NCBI RefSeq assembly: GCF_036323495.1
Contig: NZ_AP028947.1
Coordinates: 2,728,001-2,792,000, forward strand
Length of the DNA: 64,000 nt
Direction: 5' to 3'
Source of the DNA: Limnobacter thiooxidans
GTDB lineage: Bacteria; Pseudomonadota; Gammaproteobacteria; Burkholderiales; Burkholderiaceae_B
The notes beneath the pieces were generated by a model, which did not search any database, was not told the origin of the DNA, and was given only the letters and a program-made list of their open reading frames with translations. The position numbers were made by a program, and so were the translations under genes. The number at the start of each line of letters is the position of its first letter. Position 1 is the first letter of the stretch. Shown here piece after piece: positions 57,845 to 64,000 of this stretch.

Positions 57845-57876
57845 ATCATAGGGAAAGGACTTTGAGGCGTGAACGA
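57845..57876 (-). promoter_or_regulatory. Sulfur-regulon promoter of sbp operon
   Basis: On the minus strand TCGTTC (57876-57871), 20 bases, TATGAT (57850-57845), the -10 closest to consensus of the five. Start near 57838, 28 bases before the sbp start. Confidence 0.7.
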
Positions 57877-57941
57877 AGAAAAACTTCTTTGCTTATCAGG
57901 ATATCGAAGACCGTTGCATCAGCCCGAGTTTCGACTGATCA

Positions 57942-58440
57942 CTGGTTTCGCTGGAGCCTGGTCAGCGCGAATTCCAATCTTCCGCCTGAAAACCTATCTT
58001 CCCCTTTTTGAAATTCACACTGACTCAACAGGTTTGGCAAAAATGACGGCCAAACCTGTTGCCGGCCTGCGGCCGAACGTGGCGTGTGAATTCAAACGGG
58101 CAGGTTTTCTTGAATGGCGAAACGATTGGAACATCGCTGCTGACAGACTGAAAACCAGCGGTGATTTGTGGCGCGTTGGTGGCTTCAACCCAGTGTTTCG
58201 TATTCAGTCAGGCTGCGTTGCGAAGCTTTCTCAGCAGTGGTTTTGCCTGCTTTCACACTTCAAAAAACCGCCCCGTTTGAACAAGGCTTGAATGTTCGCG
58301 CACCGCGCGACACCCAAGCCCGACCATCTTTTTTGTCGGGCGCGGGTGAGTGAGAAGCCTTCGTTCAAAAAGGGATCAGCGGTTTTCCGTATGGAAGTGG
58401 GCAAGCCACGCTGAGTAACCTCAAAGCCACGCTGAGAAAG
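57942..58440 (+). repeat. Dispersed structured non-coding element, copy 2
   Basis: Second copy of the element at 16910-17480, in the same orientation. It keeps the 13-bp hairpin (58026-58038 with 58049-58061, 10-base loop), the CGGCC-TGC-GGCCG hairpin, the TCGCGC-ACC-GCGCGA hairpin (58296-58310), the GCCCGAC/GTCGGGC hairpin (58318-58341) and the outer stem 58264-58386. Two base pairs of the first stem and one of the fourth differ from copy 1 on both arms, so pairing is preserved. A short direct repeat of CAAGCCACGCTGAG-like units lies at the right end. It lies between the sbp promoter and the end of the EamA gene. A frame of about 140 codons crosses it but is not kept in copy 1. Confidence 0.8.
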
Positions 58441-58490
58441 CATCAATCAAGCTGAAGCAGCACCAAAACACGCAACGCTGAATCAGCAAC

Positions 58491-59405
58491 TCACCGAGCG
58501 CGCCTTGGCACCAGAATGACCGCCATCGCCCCAAGGATCAGCACCAACGCAACAAAGTCGGGCCAGCGTGGCACTTCGCCCAAAAAGAAGCTACCCGACA
58601 TCACGCCGACAACCGGAATAATCATGATGGACAGACTTGAAACAACCGGGGGAAGCGCCTTGGCCAGGCTGAACCAGGCCACCTGGCAAAAGCCAAATAC
58701 CCCCAGCGCGTTGTAAAAAATCGGCCACCACTGTGGCCAGGTTTGCGGCATGCCCACGTCAGTGCCTTCAAACCAGAATGCGGCTGCACCCATGGCAACT
58801 ATGGTGGGCGGCATCATGGCATGGGTAAAAGTGAGCGCGTGCAAATCAGTTGGAAACCGCCGAACCAGCGTAGTGCCGAACCCCCAGCATGCTGCGGCTA
58901 TCAGCATGAGTACAACCCCCAAGGGGCTGCCCGCGATCGCCGCAAATTCAGAGGACAACAGCAACATCGCGGCCACCATGGCCAGGCTTAAACCGACCCA
59001 TCCTCGACGCCCCACCGGGTGTGCAAACATCAAACCCGATAACACGGCCCACACCGGCATGGTGTACCCCAGAATGGCAGCACGCCCTGAACTCAACTCC
59101 TTGACCGCCAGAATACAGAACAGGTGCCAGCCAATCATGTTGGGAATGCAAAGCAAGGCCAGCCTGCCCCACAGTTCACGCGGCACTTTCAGCGACACAT
59201 TCATTTTTGTTGCAATACCCCACATTGCCACCATGCCGATCAGCATGCACAGGGTTCGAAAATGCAGAGGCGGGTACTGGGTGACGGCGTACTTCATGAC
59301 GGGCCAGTTCATGCCCCAGAGGGCGGTCAAGCCGATCAGTAATTGAATTTGTTTTAGAGTAAGTGTTGCTGCGGGCACGGCTTTGATTGGGCGATTAAGG
59401 GTCAT
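58491..59405 (-). CDS. EamA/DMT family transporter
   Basis: A 304-residue membrane protein with ten predicted segments in two EamA halves; LLIGLTALWGMNWPVMKYAV opens the first and the second ends IIPVVGVMSGSFFLGEVPRW. Such proteins mostly export amino acids or metabolites, including cysteine-pathway products in some cases. I chose the ATG at 59405, where a normal DMT N-terminus begins. No operon partner; the repeat element follows it. Confidence 0.82.
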   Translation of the reverse strand: MTLNRPIKAVPAATLTLKQIQLLIGLTALWGMNWPVMKYAVTQYPPLHFRTLCMLIGMVAMWGIATKMNVSLKVPRELWGRLALLCIPNMIGWHLFCILAVKELSSGRAAILGYTMPVWAVLSGLMFAHPVGRRGWVGLSLAMVAAMLLLSSEFAAIAGSPLGVVLMLIAAACWGFGTTLVRRFPTDLHALTFTHAMMPPTIVAMGAAAFWFEGTDVGMPQTWPQWWPIFYNALGVFGFCQVAWFSLAKALPPVVSSLSIMIIPVVGVMSGSFFLGEVPRWPDFVALVLILGAMAVILVPRRAR

Positions 59406-59527
59406 CGGATAACGTGCCCCAGTGTAGTGCATCCAGAACCGATTGCCCCTAGGGGCTTGCCCTGCCCCGGCAAAAAGAAGGCACATGGCTGTACAATACC
59501 GATCTATTCAAACAGCTCACTTGCGCA

Positions 59528-60388
59528 ATGGCCAGCAACCGTTTCTCAGAATTTTCCACCTTCCCCCAACGCCTGGCGCACAGTTGGCAACACAGCAATT
59601 CCATGTTGTGTGTTGGGCTGGACCCCGACATTGCTCGAATGCCAGCAGGTTACGGTACAAGCCCGGCAGAAATTGAGCGATTTTGCCGTGAAATCATCAA
59701 GTCCACGGCGGAATTCGCCTGTTCATTCAAACCGCAAATTGCCTACTTTGCCGCCAACAGGGCAGAAGCCGCACTTGAGAACATACTGGCCTATGCCAAC
59801 GAAGTGGCCCCACACGCCACCACCATATTGGATGCCAAGCGTGGCGACATTGGTGCCACGGCCAAGCAATACGCCATCGAAGCTTTTGAGCGCTACCAAG
59901 CCGACAGCGTCACATTAAGCCCCTACATGGGCAGCGACTCGGTCGAGCCTTACCATGCCTACCCCGAGCGTGGCCTGTTTTTGCTATGCCGCACATCCAA
60001 CCTAGGCGGCAACGACCTGCAATTCCTGAATACCGAAAAAGCCGAACCGCTTTACCAAACCGTGGCGAAGCTGGCTACCACGACCTGGAACCCGCACGGG
60101 CAAGTGGGCTTGGTGGTGGGCGCCACCTACCCTGAAGAAATTCGCACCGTGCGCAGTATTGTGGGCAATGCGCCCTTGCTGGTGCCCGGTATTGGCGCAC
60201 AAGGGGGTGATTTGTTGAACACTGTTAAAAATGGCTTGTGCAGCGCAGGCTGGGGCTTGCTGATCAACTCGTCACGGGCTATTTTGTATGCAAGCGGCAA
60301 AGCCGACTTTGCCAGCGCTGCAGCCAATGAGGCCCGAAACACGCGTGACGCCATTGCCGCCGCCAAAGCGGCTGCACTTTCGGGCTAA
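59528..60388 (+). CDS. pyrF: Orotidine 5'-phosphate decarboxylase (type 2)
   Basis: A 286-residue enzyme for the last step of UMP synthesis. The catalytic motif ILDAKRGDIGATAKQYA is present, along with MLCVGLDPD, FKPQIAYFAA, YMGSDSVEPY and LVPGIGAQGGD, which place it in the longer bacterial type 2 group. Alone between the divergent EamA gene and the two-component pair. Confidence 0.96.
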   Translation: MASNRFSEFSTFPQRLAHSWQHSNSMLCVGLDPDIARMPAGYGTSPAEIERFCREIIKSTAEFACSFKPQIAYFAANRAEAALENILAYANEVAPHATTILDAKRGDIGATAKQYAIEAFERYQADSVTLSPYMGSDSVEPYHAYPERGLFLLCRTSNLGGNDLQFLNTEKAEPLYQTVAKLATTTWNPHGQVGLVVGATYPEEIRTVRSIVGNAPLLVPGIGAQGGDLLNTVKNGLCSAGWGLLINSSRAILYASGKADFASAAANEARNTRDAIAAAKAAALSG

Positions 60389-60455
60389 AATCAAAAGCAA
60401 ATACACATCCGGGGCACAAGAGCTGAAACAGCCGGCCCAACTTGGGGAGACATGG

Positions 60456-61166
60456 ATGAAAATACTTTTGGCCGAGGACGACAGCCTGTTGTCCGAGGGG
60501 CTTTCACAGTCCCTGCGGCAAGCGGGTTATGCGGTCGACTGCATGTTCAAAGGCAGCGACGCAGACACCGCGCTGACCACCATGAACTACGACATTCTGA
60601 TTCTCGACCTGGGTCTGCCCAAGATGAGTGGCCTGGAAGTTCTGCGCCGCCTGCGTGCGCGGGGCAATCACATGCCTGTGCTTATTCTGACCGCGGCAGA
60701 CAGCGTAGAGCAACGCGTTCAAGGACTGGATGCAGGTGCTGACGACTACATGGCCAAGCCCTTTGACCTCAAAGAACTGGAGGCCCGCGTGCGGGCTTTG
60801 TCGCGTCGGGGCACCGGAGGTGGCGCCAGCATCTGGAAACACGGACCGCTGACGTTCGACCAGGTGGGGCGAATTGCCTTCATCAACGACGACATGCTGG
60901 ACTTGTCTGCGCGCGAAGTGGGCCTGCTGGAAGTTCTTCTGCAACGCGTGGGCAGGCTGGTCAGCAAGGAACAGTTTGTTGACCACCTGTGCGAATGGGG
61001 CGAAGAAGTCAGCAACAACGCGATCGAGGTTTACATTCACCGGCTGCGCAAAAAAATCGAGGTGAACGGTGTGCGAATCGCGACCGTGCGCGGATTGGGC
61101 TACTGCCTTGAAAAATACGTTGAAAAAGAAGCAACACCTAATGCCAATGCAGATGCCAACACCTAG
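60456..61166 (+). CDS. OmpR/PhoP family response regulator
   Basis: A 236-residue regulator with receiver domain (1-115; phosphoacceptor D51 in ILDLGLPKMSG, lysine in YMAKPFD) and a winged-helix DNA-binding domain (about 125-225; LSAREVGLLEVLLQRVGRLVSKEQ, EVYIHRLRKKIE, TVRGLGYCLE). It is closest to the QseB/TctD group. GGGGAG stands six bases before the ATG at 60456. The sensor kinase gene follows by 13 bases. Confidence 0.93.
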   Translation: MKILLAEDDSLLSEGLSQSLRQAGYAVDCMFKGSDADTALTTMNYDILILDLGLPKMSGLEVLRRLRARGNHMPVLILTAADSVEQRVQGLDAGADDYMAKPFDLKELEARVRALSRRGTGGGASIWKHGPLTFDQVGRIAFINDDMLDLSAREVGLLEVLLQRVGRLVSKEQFVDHLCEWGEEVSNNAIEVYIHRLRKKIEVNGVRIATVRGLGYCLEKYVEKEATPNANADANT

Positions 61167-61179
61167 GGCAGGTGCCTGA

Positions 61180-62637
61180 TTGGCCTGGTACAAAAGGAAC
61201 CCGCTTGCTTCCGGGCAGCACCAGCGCCGATCCCTGTTCGGGGAAATTCTTGACTGGATGCTTGCCCCACTGCTGATACTTTGGCCCATGAGCATCGGCG
61301 TCACTTACCTGGTGGCCAAGTCAATCGCCAACGATCCCTTTGATCACATTCTGGACGACAAGATCACCGCACTGGCTCAAGAGGTGGCTGCGCAAGCCCC
61401 CAGTGGCCGTTTCAGCCTTCCCAAGGAGGCCAAGGAAATTTTGCTGGCCGACGGCACTGACCAGTTACGGCTGCAAATCGTGGGCAAGAACAACGAGTTC
61501 CTGATGGGTGACGAACGCACCCTACCTATTCCACAGCGTGAAGCCCGGCAAATTGGCGTGGTCAACTTCCGCGACCTCGTGGTGAATGGGGAAGACTTTC
61601 GCGCAGGCCACCTTTGGATCGAATTGCCGACCGTGGGCGAAAACCGGTTCATGCTGATCCAGATTGCCGAAACACTGGGCAAACGCGATGGCCTGGCCAA
61701 TGAAATCATCAAGGGCGTGATTTTGCCGCAGTTCGTCATTCTGCCGCTGGCCGTGTTACTGGTGTGGTTTGGACTGTCACGCGGTATCGCGCCGTTGAAT
61801 ACCTTGCTGGACATCATTCGTGCCAGGAAACCCGATGATTTAAGTGCGCTTCAAACCAAGGACACCCCGGAAGAATTGCTGCCCGTAATCGTGGCGCTGA
61901 ACGAACAGCTTGAGCGCCTTGAGCAAACCATTGGCACCCAGAAACGCTTTGTGGCCGATGCCGCGCACCAACTTAAAACCCCGCTGGCGGGGTTGCGCAT
62001 GCAGGTTGAACTGCTCAGCGATGAAACCGACGAAACCGCCAGGCTGCGCAGCCTGCGCCGCTTGAAGGTGGGCACGGAACGCTCCACGCGCCTGGTCAAC
62101 CAGTTGCTTGCCTTGGCGAGAACCGAAGCCCCTTCCGTGCTGCAATTCGAGAAACTGGACCTGACCCACGTTGCGAGGTCGGTCACCCGCGATTTCGTAC
62201 CCGAGGCCATGAACAAGCGCATTGACCTGGGCGTCGAGGTACCCGATCACCCGGTGTATGTGACAGGCCAAACCCTGATGCTGACCGAAATGCTGAAGAA
62301 CCTGGTGGAGAACGCCTTGCGGTATACGCCCAACGAGGGCTGTGTCACGGTTCGGGTCGACGACAGCCCTCAACGCGAAGCCATTCTGCTGGAAGTGGAA
62401 GACGATGGGCCCGGCATACCGCCTAGCGAACGCAACCTGGTGTTTGACCGCTTTTACCGCGTACTGGGCACCAGTGAAGACGGCTCAGGCCTGGGCCTGG
62501 CCATTGTTCAGGAAACTGCTCATCAGCACGACGCGCACGTCAGCATTCACGACAATCCGAAGTCTCTGCACGCAGATCGACCCGGCACCGTGATGCGTGT
62601 CAGTTTCCCACCCCGCCACCGGCAGATGGAAGATTGA
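61180..62637 (+). CDS. Sensor histidine kinase (TctE type)
   Basis: A 485-residue kinase: first membrane segment about 26-46, a periplasmic two-component sensor N-terminal domain, second segment about 180-198, short linker, then the H-box FVADAAHQLKTPLAGLR with H263, N-box LVENALRYTPNEG and G-boxes DGPGIPP and GSGLGLAIV. The TctE/QseC branch senses small molecules such as tricarboxylates or signals. The first codon is TTG at 61180 with AGGTG upstream; the next ATG would remove the first membrane anchor. Partner of the regulator at 60456. Confidence 0.9.
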   Translation: MAWYKRNPLASGQHQRRSLFGEILDWMLAPLLILWPMSIGVTYLVAKSIANDPFDHILDDKITALAQEVAAQAPSGRFSLPKEAKEILLADGTDQLRLQIVGKNNEFLMGDERTLPIPQREARQIGVVNFRDLVVNGEDFRAGHLWIELPTVGENRFMLIQIAETLGKRDGLANEIIKGVILPQFVILPLAVLLVWFGLSRGIAPLNTLLDIIRARKPDDLSALQTKDTPEELLPVIVALNEQLERLEQTIGTQKRFVADAAHQLKTPLAGLRMQVELLSDETDETARLRSLRRLKVGTERSTRLVNQLLALARTEAPSVLQFEKLDLTHVARSVTRDFVPEAMNKRIDLGVEVPDHPVYVTGQTLMLTEMLKNLVENALRYTPNEGCVTVRVDDSPQREAILLEVEDDGPGIPPSERNLVFDRFYRVLGTSEDGSGLGLAIVQETAHQHDAHVSIHDNPKSLHADRPGTVMRVSFPPRHRQMED

Positions 62638-62676
62638 TTGCTTAAAATAGAAGATCAATTATTCAAGAAGCACCCC

Positions 62677-63693
62677 ATGAAATCAAAAGGCAGTGAATGG
62701 CAAGCCCCCGAAGATGACAACCACAAGCTCGCCAACCTGTGCGGCCCCGTGGATGCCAACCTTCGGCAAATTGAAGCAGCCCTGCAGGTAAAAATTTCAC
62801 GCCGCAACGGCACCTTGAATGTAGTGGGCGAGAAGGAAAACGCCAAGCAGGCTTTTATCCTGATCAATCACTTCTTCGAGAAAAGCGAAAAACCTGTCAC
62901 TGCCGATGAAATTCAACTGGCGCTGGTTGAACTGAAAAATACCAACACCGTCGCCAGTTCGAAAAAGGAACCGAACATCATTACCGGCGAAGACGAGCCC
63001 GTGGTGTTGCGCACCAAGCGCGGCGACTTTCAGCCCCGCACTGAACGCCAGAAGGATTACCTGAAAGCCGTTCTGGAACACGACCTGACTTTCGGCATTG
63101 GCCCCGCCGGTACTGGAAAAACCTACATTGCCGTGGCCTGCGCCATTGATGCACTTGAACGTGACAGCGTGAAGCGCATCATCCTGACCCGCCCCGCCGT
63201 TGAAGCCGGCGAGCGCCTGGGCTTCCTGCCGGGTGACCTGAACCAGAAGGTAGACCCCTATTTGCGCCCCCTGTACGATGCCCTGTATGACTTGGCAGGC
63301 TATGAACGCGTCCAGAAGTGGTTTGAACGCAATGTCATTGAAATCGCGCCCCTGGCCTACATGCGCGGCCGCACGCTAAGCCACGCATTTGTCATTCTCG
63401 ACGAGGCGCAGAACACCACGCCCGAACAGATGAAAATGTTTTTGACCCGCATTGGTTTTGGCAGCAAGGCAGTGATCACCGGCGACGTGACCCAGATCGA
63501 CCTGCCCCGTGGCCAGCAAAGCGGCCTGGTACAAACCCAACACGTGCTGCGCAACGTGAAAGGCATCTCAATGACCTACTTCACCAGCCAGGACGTGGTT
63601 CGCCACCCCCTGGTGGCCCGTATTGTTGAGGCTTATGAACGTTTCCACAACCCCGAACGACCCAACCTGCCAACCGAACCCAATGCCCAATAA
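62677..63693 (+). CDS. PhoH-like ATPase
   Basis: A 338-residue PhoH-family protein: an N-terminal KH-like part (LANLCGPVDANLRQIEAALQVKISRR), then the ATPase with Walker A FGIGPAGTGKTYIA, TRPAVEAGERLGFLPGDL, Walker B HAFVILDEAQNTTPEQMKMFL and SKAVITGDVTQIDLPRG. It is the usual upstream neighbour of ybeY and is linked to RNA handling and ribosome maturation. I use the ATG at 62677; a TTG at 62638 overlaps the kinase stop area. It overlaps ybeY by 11 bases. Confidence 0.94.
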   Translation: MKSKGSEWQAPEDDNHKLANLCGPVDANLRQIEAALQVKISRRNGTLNVVGEKENAKQAFILINHFFEKSEKPVTADEIQLALVELKNTNTVASSKKEPNIITGEDEPVVLRTKRGDFQPRTERQKDYLKAVLEHDLTFGIGPAGTGKTYIAVACAIDALERDSVKRIILTRPAVEAGERLGFLPGDLNQKVDPYLRPLYDALYDLAGYERVQKWFERNVIEIAPLAYMRGRTLSHAFVILDEAQNTTPEQMKMFLTRIGFGSKAVITGDVTQIDLPRGQQSGLVQTQHVLRNVKGISMTYFTSQDVVRHPLVARIVEAYERFHNPERPNLPTEPNAQ

Positions 63694-64000
63694 AGCCAGC
63701 AACCTTGTCAGCGTGGCCATTCAATGGGCTGTGCATGCCGACCACCCTCCATTCTCGGAAGTGGACAACAGCCGCATTCGGCGCTGGGCGAAAGCCTGCT
63801 TTCTAGACCGCTCGGAGATCACCATTCGCTTGGTGGGCGAAGAAGAAGGCCGGCAACTGAACCGTGACTTCCGCGGAAAAGACTACGCCACCAATGTGCT
63901 GACCTTCCCCATGGACATGCCTGACCTGGGTGCCGACTCCGGCTTGCCCGTGTTCATGGCCGATATCGTGATTTGCCCCACCGTGGTGGAACGCGAGGCG
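63683..64000 (+). CDS. ybeY: Endoribonuclease YbeY, N-terminal part (partial)
   Basis: The first 106 codons of YbeY, running off the right edge. ITIRLVGEEEGRQLNRDFRGKDYATNVLTFPM is the family signature, followed by ADIVICPTVVEREA. The catalytic, metal-binding HxxxHLxGYDH-type motif lies beyond the window. YbeY works in 16S rRNA 3' maturation and ribosome quality control. Start at 63683 lies inside the end of the phoH gene. Confidence 0.93.
   Translation, partial: MPNKASNLVSVAIQWAVHADHPPFSEVDNSRIRRWAKACFLDRSEITIRLVGEEEGRQLNRDFRGKDYATNVLTFPMDMPDLGADSGLPVFMADIVICPTVVEREA

Noticed and set aside
57869..58291. Frame of about 140 codons across repeat copy 2, with a stretch LRPNVACEF...FLEWRNDWN also readable in copy 1
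   Set aside because: The frame is broken soon after in copy 1, at least one difference in the shared stretch changes an amino acid, and the changes instead keep hairpin stems paired. Structure explains the data better than coding.

Overview
The window reads as chromosomal DNA of a betaproteobacterium of the order Burkholderiales with roughly even base composition. The housekeeping genes at both ends (rho, tgt, pyrF, phoH, ybeY) and the arrangement of the sulfur genes fit that group, and a Limnobacter-like, sulfur-oxidising freshwater or marine organism is my best guess (inference only). No tRNA, rRNA, CRISPR array, prophage or insertion sequence was seen.

Layout. 1-6.6 kb: end of rho with its intrinsic terminator, a lemA-TPM-TPM envelope operon, a small lipid-binding/solute-binding pair, and a two-subunit sodium:solute symporter. 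6.9-15.1 kb: two tandem copies of a module made of a soluble five-PAS chemoreceptor plus a triple-CheW coupling protein. 15-16.9 kb: tgt and a flavin reductase. 17.5-57.8 kb: one almost uninterrupted sulfur-acquisition region. 58.5-64 kb: EamA exporter, pyrF, a two-component system, phoH and the start of ybeY.

The sulfur region holds sulfate import (cysU-cysW-cysA with a coupled CysB-type regulator; two sulfate-binding proteins lie 35 kb away in their own operon), two sulfonate systems (mop-ssuACBE on the minus strand and ssuA-ssuD-ssuC-ssuB on the plus strand), an SfnB/DszC-like flavoenzyme, an SfnR-type sigma-54 activator, two DszB-like desulfinases without signal peptides, a DszA/NtaA-type monooxygenase, a class II aldolase-like protein, a complete YejABEF-type importer, a TonB-dependent receptor with its own TonB-ExbB-ExbD, and a family 2A encapsulin operon (rhodanese, serine acetyltransferase, shell protein, cysteine desulfurase cargo).

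Two promoter classes tie the region together. Five operons carry a motif TCGTTC followed after exactly 20 bases by a TAnnnT -10 element, which I read as a CysB-type sulfur-starvation promoter. Three other transcription units (both desulfinase operons and the TonB receptor operon) carry near-perfect sigma-54 sites of the form TGGCACG-N4-nTGC. The picture is a two-tier programme: sulfate, common sulfonates and sulfur storage under a CysB-like control, and rarer organosulfur compounds under SfnR/sigma-54.

Separately, two copies of a roughly 500-bp non-coding element (about 16910-17480 and 57942-58440) fold into matching hairpins whose stems differ by compensatory base changes, which suggests a structured RNA or DNA element under selection.
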